Shown piece by piece: positions 49,081 to 62,900 of a DNA stretch of 64,000 bases (position 1 is the first letter of the stretch; each line of letters starts with the position of its first letter). The translations under genes and the position numbers were made by a program. Under the pieces are notes generated by a model. The model made no database searches. It had not been told where the DNA came from and saw nothing but the letters and a program-made list of their open reading frames with translations. Origin of the DNA: Macrocystis pyrifera (Eukaryota > Sar > Phaeophyceae > Laminariales > Laminariaceae); assembly GCA_031763025.1 (NCBI GenBank), contig JASSKH010000003.1, forward strand, positions 15,248,992-15,312,991. The letters run 5' to 3'.

Positions 49081-52000
49081 CCAGCAGCAACAGAAAAAAA
49101 AACTGCGGATGCTGCTGAAGGTAGCAGGAGGTGTGCTGGTTGCTTTGGTTGCGTAGGCTGCGGCTGTTGATGTCCTACTAGTGCAGGTTTTGTTGGACAG
49201 TAGTACCGTTAGTGATCACGTCATCTACAAGACAGCAGCGGAAAGAGTGACAGCAACAGCAAGGCGTACGTAGCAGCGACAGCTACCTGTAGGGTTGCTG
49301 CTGTACGTTGAAAATCGATTGGTTCAGGCCCCTGCTGTTTTCACTGCTGCCGCCGCCACTGCTGTCCGCGGCTTTACCACACCACGTCACCCCGTACTTC
49401 TATAGGCGGTACATTTTTTGACAGCGCGGTGTTGAGGTTGACGACGCTATCTCGAAGCACCAGCAATGGCTGGGGCTTTGCTGCTGAGCTGGGGTTGCTG
49501 CTGCACAGTAGTAGCTGTGTCAGTTTCGATAGCTGCTGGGGCTGCTGTTGCTGCTGTAAACGGTGTTCTACTGTTCGTATTACCGGACAACAGCCATCAT
49601 GTCGCCACATACAGATCCTGCTTGTAGGCGTCATCCAAGATAACAGGTAGTACATTAGTACCTTTACATGACGCCTTTTCCTCTCTCCGCTCGTGCGTCA
49701 TGCTCTGAACAATGGCCGTTTGCCTGGGTCAGCGATGGATGGGATCTGCAACGCCGTAGTGCCCGCCGGGAGCTTTTCAGTTGTGAAAAACTACGGTTTC
49801 AACAATAGCGCACGCTTACGGAGAAACGTAGATCATCGGGAAGAATGCCACCACGTCAAGGTGAGGTTGATAGACGGTTGGGCAGATGGCGTGAACTGAT
49901 GGTTCGTTGATGGCTCGTTGGATTTCGAGCGGTGTATCTCCGGAACAGATGCGATGCGTGTCAAATTAGGCTAGTAGGGTAGCTCTTGAAATTCTCTATC
50001 CCACGTCGTATGTCCTTCACCCTTCGCCCGTAGCTACAAGTTGGCGCAATGACACCCGCAAGTTCTCCACCCGCTTTCGTGCGATCTGCTGCCGTTGTTC
50101 CTTGCCACTACCACACGGTGCTGTGCAGTAGACAGAAATATTGCTACGCACATAGAGCAGGCTCACGTGCGCATCGCGGGGGTCAAGTTCGTGGTGGACA
50201 ACATTGGCGAAGGTCATCTCTTATACTTTCCACGGGAGAGCGATGCGGTAAGTGGTACATGAAAAATTCCATGCCCCCTGCCCATGTGATGGTCGTCTAG
50301 CTAGTACGTAGGTCATTTTCTATCGTTGGGCCCATAATCGTCCCCAGCGTACAAGTTCATAGATAAGCAGACCGCCCTGGCCACTTAATGAATTTCTACT
50401 TTTGAGGGTATGTATGACGAGAAAGTGAGCCAAAGAGTAGGCATCCGTTGGGCCGATGGAGATCGAGAAGTAGTGCAAGCGTGCTATCTTCGCAAGCACG
50501 GCGATCCGTTGGGTTGTGCTAGCATGACTTCAGGCAAGAGCGTTCTCTCCAGCGTGTGGCACATCGTACCGAGGATGAGTTCCACAAGATGAAAGAGCCT
50601 ACTAGAAATAGAGGCGACAAGATTTCCATGGAGTGCACACCGTGTGCGAGTGCAATCAGGTCGTGCCTCAGGCGCGCTTTTTACTTTGAGACCGAGCCCA
50701 TATTTCTGTTTCTTGCCTGTGTATTGGGATACAGACGATTGGCGACCTTCTACACTCTGCCGGTTGTCGACAAAATCGCCTTGCTGCTTATCCCCTACCC
50801 CGTTAATTTTGTCTACCGTCTCTATTGCCAGCACCCATGGCGATATGCCTCAGTTGGAGCCAAGGACGAGGTCAAGCTGGATCCGGAAGGCCCTGGCCAG
50901 CCGTGCCCGACCTTGAATGTTATCCTATCAAGGTGAGGCTGGACGCAATCTTGCCAGTGGGGGGGGGTGTACTGGATAGGAGAGATGCACTCGATCTCAT
51001 GCATGGCCGTAGTCATATGACCATAGACCCTCGCATCCCTACAATGCCGGGACGGAGAATGTCGGGTTTTCACCGACCAGGCAGACATTGCTTGCACCAA
51101 GCGCGAAGCGCCGTGAGGTGTTCGGTGAGTCGCGTGAAGGGTGAGCTACATCCTACTAAGAACCACTTGTGACGTGGACTTGCATATGGATGACAGCTTC
51201 AATGAATTAATTTAATTTCCGGTGTAGCCGCTTCCAGAGACTCTTGCCAGTGGAGGGGGACTATTGAGCTATCGATAGCCAGCACGATAGACATGATGGC
51301 TCGATTATTTCGCAGTTAGCGGTAATGTGTGTGTGTACGGCACCACACAAGGCTCGACCAAGGTGGCTATAAACAATTATCTCTCACGACCGTAGTACGG
51401 AAGCATCACTTAGTGAAAACTTACGTCAATATAGAAACACGACTTGGATATGTCGGTTTCGTTTCCTGAAGATCACCAATGAATTACACCCCTTAAACTC
51501 CCCTCCGCGCATTTACCATCGTCAAAATGTTTTGTGTGCACGGTTTCTTGGGTGGTTTGTCATAACGTCTTGTAACCCGTACTGCTATTGTCGAAAGGGG
51601 GGAGATGCTAGACACAGGTAAGCGTTGCGATATAGCCAAGTACGCAGCACCATCGTCGTATAGGTCGCTTTCACTCGTACGTCATTTGCAGACGTTCGCT
51701 ATGCGCCCCCAGCAGGTAGTAAGCTCTGGTTCGAGCGAGACCTCGCAAGGGTCGTGGTCGATCCTGATTTTCCCATGATTTTTCTGGGAAAGCGCAGGGA
51801 CATAGGCCCGAAGTTGCTCTTAATAGGGTTCTACGCACAATGACCAATAGACCATGTGCAGGAAGCTACACCCGGGTGATTCCACCCTATCTTTACACGG
51901 TGGGTTTCAAGGATAACCCAGATATGTACCGCGTTTTTGGCATGGCTAGTTACCGCGCGGGATGTCAGCTAGACTAGTATGAGGTTGGATACTGTAAAAC

Positions 52001-53783
52001 GTGTACTCTATCGTAAGTTTGAGGTGGCAGGGACGAGTACACTGACGCAGTAGATTGTGAAAAGGCGGGAGCGCCGAATATAGGAACTGTGGACGGTCGA
52101 GCACCAACTTCTCGATAATGTGCTACGTTCGTTCGTGTGTGTGCGACAGGCACGGAACACCATTAATTGACTGGGTATGGATTACTGACGCTACTTCTGC
52201 ACCAGTTTTGCGACTCTCTAAAAACTGCGTGCCTGCATGTACTCTACATCTGTGCCATTTTCTTTCGCAGCGATGGTGTTGAGTTCTGAGCGAGTACTAA
52301 AGCCTGGTATCATCACCCCTTGCGTCCTCACCGTGATCGGATTCGTTCGCGCCGTTTGCAGGCAGCCAGACAGGAATCCGTCACTTCACAACCGTCCAGC
52401 CAACGGAGAAATCCAAAGTTGATCACTTGCCCAGCCGAGACGGCAGAGCACGCGGAACCTAAGCGAATGATGATGGCTGACCGGCTAGTTTCGGGTTGGC
52501 TTTCAGTGAAGGCACCTTATTCCCGAGAGTCCCCGCTTCAGAAGTTGCTCAAGCTAGTCCATTGCTGTGTGTCTTTATTCGCACCAGACACAGCGCAGAG
52601 GCGGAGGAGGCTAGCAAGCATGATATGGGATGTTGATGCTAGGTGGGGAGGGGGGGATGCGGCAGGCGGGGAAGGCGATGATGTTGGCAGTATTGGTGTG
52701 AGAGGAGGAATTATTGGCGGGGCGTCGTTACCAAAGAGGAAACGGAATGCCGATCCCATTCGCGGCCTATTGATAATCGACAGTGGATCTACTGCAGAAC
52801 CCTTTTGCGAAATCGCAGTCCATCTCTTCGGCATCGGTGCTGCGTCGTTTTGGTTGATACTGTAAAGCAGGCCAAGAAGTAGTTTGCCTTTTTGTGGCAA
52901 CTAGGGAACCTAGAGAGTCAGATCATCCAGGCTGCCATATAACCGGTATAAAGCTTGCATATGCATATATGTACGTTGCATTCACCACCGGCAATAATTA
53001 CGGTAGCACAAGGCTCGTGTGTCATGATTGATGTGATATAACATTGACAAAATAATATCAGGTAGCTAAATTATACATACTACTACTGTAAACTTCAAGT
53101 ATACGCCTTACAAAGAAAAACAAAGCTATCGGTGCCAGACTATATACTCGTATGACCACTGTATCTGTCTTCTCAATCTGCACTTCTGCATTTATTTATG
53201 AACCTGCACGGTGCTGTCTTCGCTCCAGGTAAGGTAGAGAGTAGCCGCGCTTACGTATTATTGTGCCAGGTACATGTACACTACTACTATTTATACTACT
53301 GCTGTATGCGATGTACGTACATACAGCCAGTAGGCTCCTTCCCGATGGAAATAGATAGTATCCTTCGCATATTGACGAATGCGCCAGAGCGCAATCTCCT
53401 TACGACTTATTGCCGTCGTACTACCTGCTCTCGCGACGAAATTCGTTGTCGAGTACTACAGTACTGATGTACGTAGATATATCGCTCTTCCAAATACCAA
53501 CAGTAAAGATATCGCCAGAATACCCCATTTGAGCAGCAGAGCGCTAAGTGCACAGACAGCGACGGCTACCGGCAACAGTGAGAACACTCTACAGTCGCAG
53601 TCGGCAACGAACGTAATATCGAAGCGCAGAGCGGATGTATCCTCGCACCGCAGAGCCCTGTCTATTCTCGTTTACTGCGTACTGTCCCAGTTACGTACAG
53701 CACAGGGTTTCCAAGAATTTTCGGGGGCTTCGCCCCCGGAATTAAATTAATTAAAAGCTGGCCCGGTACACGAAATATTCGCC
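48371..53783 (+). repeat. Array unit 5 (5413 bp)
   Basis: Exon 1 ATG is at 48710 and the terminal frame is intact to 52865. It shares with unit 6 a run of eight A after the CAG region (near 49093; five in the other units), which suggests units 5 and 6 descend from one recent duplication. 'gggggggatg' replaces 'gggggtgatg' near 52650. It has 14 CAG repeats. Confidence 0.95.
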
Positions 53784-54447
53784 CAACACGGCTAGTCGTT
53801 CGTATACCGGGCCAGATCTGCTTAGCATTCTCCAATCATATCGCTCCATTTGCTTCGCATCGCAACGCACCCAATGTATGGAAACCCATTTTTGCTTAGC
53901 ATTGACCAATCAAGAGACCCAGTTTGCTTATGACATCGCGCCGCACTTGCTTGGCATCGCGCCGCAAGGCCCGCGCTCTCAGCACACACCCGGCATTTCG
54001 CACACTTGGATTTCACTCTGCACACACCCCTGGGCTCTCTGAGTTGGGGACCATCCTACGCTCACCCTTGGTCTCCTGTGAGCCACGTGTTGTGGTGTGG
54101 AAGGCCTCGTGCTTTGACAACCATGACGGCGGAAGCACACACAGACACTGGCCTCGACCTGAACGGCCAAGTCCGTTTTCCTTACAACACACGCGACTGC
54201 AAGGCGGCCGGCATGTTGCAACAACGTGAGTTCGGCTATGAGGCTTATATGGGTGCTTTCATTGCCTGGCGGGTTAGGTGTCGCTTTCTCGTACTTTTCG
54301 TTCCACCGCGTTCTGATCAAGTTTAGGCAGTGGGAGTGTCTTGCGAGCACGCGTTTTGACGATAGCATCAAGACCAACCGTAGTACAGCTACCAGTCGTG
54401 TTACAGCCACGGCGATAGGAGCGGCTACAACACCGCTACCATGATGA

Positions 54448-54493
<46 letters not shown>

Positions 54494-57400
54494 CCAGCAG
54501 CAGCAGAAAAAAAAACTGCGGATGCTGCTGAAGGTAGCAGGAGGTGTGCTGGTTGCTTTGGTTGCGTAGGCTGCGGCTGTTGATGTCCTACTAGTGCAGG
54601 TTTTGTTGGACAGTAGTACCGTTAGTGATCACGTCATCTACAAGACAGCAGCGGAAAGAGTGACAGCAACAGCAAGGCGTACGTAGCAGCGACAGCTACC
54701 TGTAGGGTTGCTGCTGTACGTTGAAAATCGATTGGTTCAGGCCCCTGCTGTTTTCACTGCTGCCGCCGCCACTGCTGTCCGCGGCTTTACCACACCACGT
54801 CACCCCGTACTTCTATAGGCGGTACATTTTTTGACAGCGCGGTGTTGAGGTTGACGACGCTATCTCGAAGCACCAGCAATGGCTGGGGCTTTGCTGCTGA
54901 GCTGGGGTTGCTGCTGCACAGTAGTAGCTGTGTCAGTTTCGATAGCTGCTGGGGCTGCTGTTGCTGCTGTAAACGGTGTTCTACTGTTCGTATTACCGGA
55001 CAACAGCCATCATGTCGCCACATACAGATCCTGCTTGTAGGCGTCATCCAAGATAACAGGTAGTACATTAGTACCTTTACATGACGCCTTTTCCTCTCTC
55101 CGCTCGTGCGTCATGCTCTGAACAATGGCCGTTTGCCTGGGTCAGCGATGGATGGGATCTGCAACGCCGTAGTGCCCGCCGGGAGCTTTTCAGTTGTGAA
55201 AAACTACGGTTTCAACAATAGCGCACGCTTACGGAGAAACGTAGATCATCGGGAAGAATGCCACCACGTCAAGGTGAGGTTGATAGACGGTTGGGCAGAT
55301 GGCGTGAACTGATGGTTCGTTGATGGCTCGTTGGATTTCGAGCGGTGTATCTCCGGAACAGATGCGATGCGTGTCAAATTAGGCTAGTAGGGTAGCTCTT
55401 GAAATTCTCTATCCCACGTCGTATGTCCTTCACCCTTCGCCCGTAGCTACAAGTTGGCGCAATGACACCCGCAAGTTCTCCACCCGCTTTCGTGCGATCT
55501 GCTGCCGTTGTTCCTTGCCACTACCACACGGTGCTGTGCAGTAGACAGAAATATTGCTACGCACATAGAGCAGGCTCACGTGCGCATCGCGGGGGTCAAG
55601 TTCGTGGTGGACAACATTGGCGAAGGTCATCTCTTATACTTTCCACGGGAGAGCGATGCGGTAAGTGGTACATGAAAAATTCCATGCCCCCTGCCCATGT
55701 GATGGTCGTCTAGCTAGTACGTAGGTCATTTTCTATCGTTGGGCCCATAATCGTCCCCAGCGTACAAGTTCATAGATAAGCAGACCGCCCTGGCCACTTA
55801 ATGAATTTCTACTTTTGAGGGTATGTATGACGAGAAAGTGAGCCAAAGAGTAGGCATCCGTTGGGCCGATGGAGATCGAGAAGTAGTGCAAGCGTGCTAT
55901 CTTCGCAAGCACGGCGATCCGTTGGGTTGTGCTAGCATGACTTCAGGCAAGAGCGTTCTCTCCAGCGTGTGGCACATCGTACCGAGGATGAGTTCCACAA
56001 GATGAAAGAGCCTACTAGAAATAGAGGCGACAAGATTTCCATGGAGTGCACACCGTGTGCGAGTGCAATCAGGTCGTGCCTCAGGCGCGCTTTTTACTTT
56101 GAGACCGAGCCCATATTTCTGTTTCTTGCCTGTGTATTGGGATACAGACGATTGGCGACCTTCTACACTCTGCCGGTTGTCGACAAAATCGCCTTGCTGC
56201 TTATCCCCTACCCCGTTAATTTTGTCTACCGTCTCTATTGCCAGCACCCATGGCGATATGCCTCAGTTGGAGCCAAGGACGAGGTCAAGCTGGATCCGGA
56301 AGGCCCTGGCCAGCCGTGCCCGACCTTGAATGTTATCCTATCAAGGTGAGGCTGGACGCAATCTTGCCAGTGGGGGGGGGGTGTACTGGATAGGAGAGAT
56401 GCACTCGATCTCATGCATGGCCGTAGTCATATGACCATAGACCCTCGCATCCCTACAATGCCGGGACGGAGAATGTCGGGTTTTCACCGACCAGGCAGAC
56501 ATTGCTTGCACCAAGCGCGAAGCGCCGTGAGGTGTTCGGTGAGTCGCGTGAAGGGTGAGCTACATCCTACTAAGAACCACTTGTGACGTGGACTTGCATA
56601 TGGATGACAGCTTCAATGAATTAATTTAATTTCCGGTGTAGCCGCTTCCAGAGACTCTTGCCAGTGGAGGGGGACTATTGAGCTATCGATAGCCAGCACG
56701 ATAGACATGATGGCTCGATTATTTCGCAGTTAGCGGTAATGTGTGTGTGTACGGCACCACACAAGGCTCGACCAAGGTGGCTATAAACAATTATCTCTCA
56801 CGACCGTAGTACGGAAGCATCACTTAGTGAAAACTTACGTCAATATAGAAACACGACTTGGATATGTCGGTTTCGTTTCCTGAAGATCACCAATGAATTA
56901 CACCCCTTAAACTCCCCTCCGCGCATTTACCATCGTCAAAATGTTTTGTGTGCACGGTTTCTTGGGTGGTTTGTCATAACGTCTTGTAACCCGTACTGCT
57001 ATTGTCGAAAGGGGGGAGATGCTAGACACAGGTAAGCGTTGCGATATAGCCAAGTACGCAGCACCATCGTCGTATAGGTCGCTTTCACTCGTACGTCATT
57101 TGCAGACGTTCGCTATGCGCCCCCAGCAGGTAGTAAGCTCTGGTTCGAGCGAGACCTCGCAAGGGTCGTGGTCGATCCTGATTTTCCCATGATTTTTCTG
57201 GGAAAGCGCAGGGACATAGGCCCGAAGTTGCTCTTAATAGGGTTCTACGCACAATGACCAATAGACCATGTGCAGGAAGCTACACCCGGGTGATTCCACC
57301 CTATCTTTACACGGTGGGTTTCAAGGATAACCCAGATATGTACCGCGTTTTTGGCATGGCTAGTTACCGCGCGGGATGTCAGCTAGACTAGTATGAGGTT

Positions 57401-59194
57401 GGATACTGTAAAACGTGTACTCTATCGTAAGTTTGAGGTGGCAGGGACGAGTACACTGACGCAGTAGATTGTGAAAAGGCGGGAGCGCCGAATATAGGAA
57501 CTGTGGACGGTCGAGCACCAACTTCTCGATAATGTGCTACGTTCGTTCGTGTGTGTGCGACAGGCACGGAACACCATTAATTGACTGGGTATGGATTACT
57601 GACGCTACTTCTGCACCAGTTTTGCGACTCTCTAAAAACTGCGTGCCTGCATGTACTCTACATCTGTGCCATTTTCTTTCGCAGCGATGGTGTTGAGTTC
57701 TGAGCGAGTACTAAAGCCTGGTATCATCACCCCTTGCGTCCTCACCGTGATCGGATTCGTTCGCGCCGTTTGCAGGCAGCCAGACAGGAATCCGTCACTT
57801 CACAACCGTCCAGCCAACGGAGAAATCCAAAGTTGATCACTTGCCCAGCCGAGACGGCAGAGCACGCGGAACCTAAGCGAATGATGATGGCTGACCGGCT
57901 AGTTTCGGGTTGGCTTTCAGTGAAGGCACCTTATTCCCGAGAGTCCCCGCTTCAGAAGTTGCTCAAGCTAGTCCATTGCTGTGTGTCTTTATTCGCACCA
58001 GACACAGCGCAGAGGCGGAGGAGGCTAGCAAGCATGATATGGGATGTTGATGCTAGGTGGGGAGGGGGTGATGCGGCAGGCGGGGAAGGCGATGATGTTG
58101 GCAGTATTGGTGTGAGAGGAGGAATTATTGGCGGGGCGTCGTTACCAAAGAGGAAACGGAATGCCGATCCCATTCGCGGCCTATTGATAATCGACAGTGG
58201 ATCTACTGCAGAACCCTTTTGCGAAATCGCAGTCCATCTCTTCGGCATCGGTGCTGCGTCGTTTTGGTTGATACTGTAAAGCAGGCCAAGAAGTAGTTTG
58301 CCTTTTTGTGGCAACTAGGGAACCTAGAGAGTCAGATCATCCAGGCTGCCATATAACCGGTATAAAGCTTGCATATGCATATATGTACGTTGCATTCACC
58401 ACCGGCAATAATTACGGTAGCACAAGGCTCGTGTGTCATGATTGATGTGATATAACATTGACAAAATAATATCAGGTAGCTAAATTATACATACTACTAC
58501 TGTAAACTTCAAGTATACGCCTTACAAAGAAAAACAAAGCTATCGGTGCCAGACTATATACTCGTATGACCACTGTATCTGTCTTCTCAATCTGCACTTC
58601 TGCATTTATTTATGAACCTGCACGGTGCTGTCTTCGCTCCAGGTAAGGTAGAGAGTAGCCGCGCTTACGTATTATTGTGCCAGGTACATGTACACTACTA
58701 TTTATACTACTGCTGTATGCGATGTACGTACATACAGCCAGTAGGCTCCTTCCCGATGGAAATAGATAGTATCCTTCGCATATTGACGAATGCGCCAGAG
58801 CGCAATCTCCTTACGACTTATTGCCGTCGTACTACCTGCTCTCGCGACGAAATTCGTTGTCGAGTACTACAGTACTGATGTACGTAGATATATCGCTCTT
58901 CCAAATACCAACAGTAAAGATATCGCCAGAATACCCCATTTGAGCAGCAGAGCGCTAAGTGCACAGACAGCGACGGCTACCGGCAACAGTGAGAACACTC
59001 TACAGTCGCAGTCGGCAACGAACGTAATATCGAAGCGCAGAGCGGATGTATCCTCGCACCGCAGAGCCCTGTCTATTCTCGTTTACTGCGTACTGTCCCA
59101 GTTACGTACAGCACAGGGTTTCCAAGAATTTTCGGGGGCTTCGCCCCCGGAATTAAATTAATTAAAAGCTGGCCCGGTACACGAAATATTCGCC
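53784..59194 (+). repeat. Array unit 6 (5411 bp)
   Basis: Exon 1 ATG is at 54123 and the terminal frame is intact to 58279. It shares an expanded A run with unit 5 (near 54508) and has 'cagcagcag' where others have 'cagcaacag'. It has 14 CAG repeats. The extra 'cta' at 53284 belongs to the preceding unit. Confidence 0.95.
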
Positions 59195-59859
59195 CAACAC
59201 GGCTAGTCGTTCGTATACCGGGCCAGATCTGCTTAGCATTCTCCAATCATATCGCTCCATTTGCTTCGCATCGCAACGCACCCAATGTATGGAAACCCCA
59301 TTTTTGCTTAGCATTGACCAATCAAGAGACCCAGTTTGCTTATGACATCGCGCCGCACTTGCTTGGCATCGCGCCGCAAGGCCCGCGCTCTCAGCACACA
59401 CCCGGCATTTCGCACACTTGGATTTCACTCTGCACACACCCCTGGGCTCTCTGAGTTGGGGACCATCCTACGCTCACCCTTGGTCTCCTGTGAGCCACGT
59501 GTTGTGGTGTGGAAGGCCTCGTGCTTTGACAACCATGACGGCGGAAGCACACACAGACACTGGCCTCGACCTGAACGGCCAAGTCCGTTTTCCTTACAAC
59601 ACACGCGACTGCAAGGCGGCCGGCATGTTGCAACAACGTGAGTTCGGCTATGAGGCTTATATGGGTGCTTTCATTGCCTGGCGGGTTAGGTGTCGCTTTC
59701 TCGTACTTTTCGTTCCACCGCGTTCTGATCAAGTTTAGGCAGTGGGAGTGTCTTGCGAGCACGCGTTTTGACGATAGCATCAAGACCAACCGTAGTACAG
59801 CTACCAGTCGTGTTACAGCCACGGCGATAGGAGCGGCTACAACACCGCTACCATGATGA

Positions 59860-59905
<46 letters not shown>

Positions 59906-62900
59906 CCAGCAGCAACAGAAAAACTGCGGATGCTGCTGAAGGTAGCAGGAGGTGTGCTGGTTGCTTTGGTTGCGTAGGCTGCGGCTGTTGATGTCCTACT
60001 AGTGCAGGTTTTGTTGGACAGTAGTACCGTTAGTGATCACGTCATCTACAAGACAGCAGCGGAAAGAGTGACAGCAACAGCAAGGCGTACGTAGCAGCGA
60101 CAGCTACCTGTAGGGTTGCTGCTGTACGTTGAAAATCGATTGGTTCAGGCCCCTGCTGTTTTCACTGCTGCCGCCGCCACTGCTGTCCGCGGCTTTACCA
60201 CACCACGTCACCCCGTACTTCTATAGGCGGTACATTTTTTGACAGCGCGGTGTTGAGGTTGACGACGCTATCTCGAAGCACCAGCAATGGCTGGGGCTTT
60301 GCTGCTGAGCTGGGGTTGCTGCTGCACAGTAGTAGCTGTGTCAGTTTCGATAGCTGCTGGGGCTGCTGTTGCTGCTGTAAACGGTGTTCTACTGTTCGTA
60401 TTACCGGACAACAGCCATCATGTCGCCACATACAGATCCTGCTTGTAGGCGTCATCCAAGATAACAGGTAGTACATTAGTACCTTTACATGACGCCTTTT
60501 CCTCTCTCCGCTCGTGCGTCATGCTCTGAACAATGGCCGTTTGCCTGGGTCAGCGATGGATGGGATCTGCAACGCCGTAGTGCCCGCCGGGAGCTTTTCA
60601 GTTGTGAAAAACTACGGTTTCAACAATAGCGCACGCTTACGGAGAAACGTAGATCATCGGGAAGAATGCCACCACGTCAAGGTGAGGTTGATAGACGGTT
60701 GGGCAGATGGCGTGAACTGATGGTTCGTTGATGGCTCGTTGGATTTCGAGCGGTGTATCTCCGGAACAGATGCGATGCGTGTCAAATTAGGCTAGTAGGG
60801 TAGCTCTTGAAATTCTCTATCCCACGTCGTATGTCCTTCACCCTTCGCCCGTAGCTACAAGTTGGCGCAATGACACCCGCAAGTTCTCCACCCGCTTTCG
60901 TGCGATCTGCTGCCGTTGTTCCTTGCCACTACCACACGGTGCTGTGCAGTAGACAGAAATATTGCTACGCACATAGAGCAGGCTCACGTGCGCATCGCGG
61001 GGGTCAAGTTCGTGGTGGACAACATTGGCGAAGGTCATCTCTTATACTTTCCACGGGAGAGCGATGCGGTAAGTGGTACATGAAAAATTCCATGCCCCCT
61101 GCCCATGTGATGGTCGTCTAGCTAGTACGTAGGTCATTTTCTATCGTTGGGCCCATAATCGTCCCCAGCGTACAAGTTCATAGATAAGCAGACCGCCCTG
61201 GCCACTTAATGAATTTCTACTTTTGAGGGTATGTATGACGAGAAAGTGAGCCAAAGAGTAGGCATCCGTTGGGCCGATGGAGATCGAGAAGTAGTGCAAG
61301 CGTGCTATCTTCGCAAGCACGGCGATCCGTTGGGTTGTGCTAGCATGACTTCAGGCAAGAGCGTTCTCTCCAGCGTGTGGCACATCGTACCGAGGATGAG
61401 TTCCACAAGATGAAAGAGCCTACTAGAAATAGAGGCGACAAGATTTCCATGGAGTGCACACCGTGTGCGAGTGCAATCAGGTCGTGCCTCAGGCGCGCTT
61501 TTTACTTTGAGACCGAGCCCATATTTCTGTTTCTTGCCTGTGTATTGGGATACAGACGATTGGCGACCTTCTACACTCTGCCGGTTGTCGACAAAATCGC
61601 CTTGCTGCTTATCCCCTACCCCGTTAATTTTGTCTACCGTCTCTATTGCCAGCACCCATGGCGATATGCCTCAGTTGGAGCCAAGGACGAGGTCAAGCTG
61701 GATCCGGAAGGCCCTGGCCAGCCGTGCCCGACCTTGAATGTTATCCTATCAAGGTGAGGCTGGACGCAATCTTGCCAGTGGGGGGGGGTGTACTGGATAG
61801 GAGAGATGCACTCGATCTCATGCATGGCCGTAGTCATATGACCATAGACCCTCGCATCCCTACAATGCCGGGACGGAGAATGTCGGGTTTTCACCGACCA
61901 GGCAGACATTGCTTGCACCAAGCGCGAAGCGCCGTGAGGTGTTCGGTGAGTCGCGTGAAGGGTGAGCTACATCCTACTAAGAACCACTTGTGACGTGGAC
62001 TTGCATATGGATGACAGCTTCAATGAATTAATTTAATTTCCGGTGTAGCCGCTTCCAGAGACTCTTGCCAGTGGAGGGGGACTATTGAGCTATCGATAGC
62101 CAGCACGATAGACATGATGGCTCGATTATTTCGCAGTTAGCGGTAATGTGTGTGTGTACGGCACCACACAAGGCTCGACCAAGGTGGCTATAAACAATTA
62201 TCTCTCACGACCGTAGTACGGAAGCATCACTTAGTGAAAACTTACGTCAATATAGAAACACGACTTGGATATGTCGGTTTCGTTTCCTGAAGATCACCAA
62301 TGAATTACACCCCTTAAACTCCCCTCCGCGCATTTACCATCGTCAAAATGTTTTGTGTGCACGGTTTCTTGGGTGGTTTGTCATAACGTCTTGTAACCCG
62401 TACTGCTATTGTCGAAAGGGGGGAGATGCTAGACACAGGTAAGCGTTGCGATATAGCCAAGTACGCAGCACCATCGTCGTATAGGTCGCTTTCACTCGTA
62501 CGTCATTTGCAGACGTTCGCTATGCGCCCCCAGCAGGTAGTAAGCTCTGGTTCGAGCGAGACCTCGCAAGGGTCGTGGTCGATCCTGATTTTCCCATGAT
62601 TTTTCTGGGAAAGCGCAGGGACATAGGCCCGAAGTTGCTCTTAATAGGGTTCTACGCACAATGACCAATAGACCATGTGCAGGAAGCTACACCCGGGTGA
62701 TTCCACCCTATCTTTACACGGTGGGTTTCAAGGATAACCCAGATATGTACCGCGTTTTTGGCATGGCTAGTTACCGCGCGGGATGTCAGCTAGACTAGTA
62801 TGAGGTTGGATACTGTAAAACGTGTACTCTATCGTAAGTTTGAGGTGGCAGGGACGAGTACACTGACGCAGTAGATTGTGAAAAGGCGGGAGCGCCGAAT

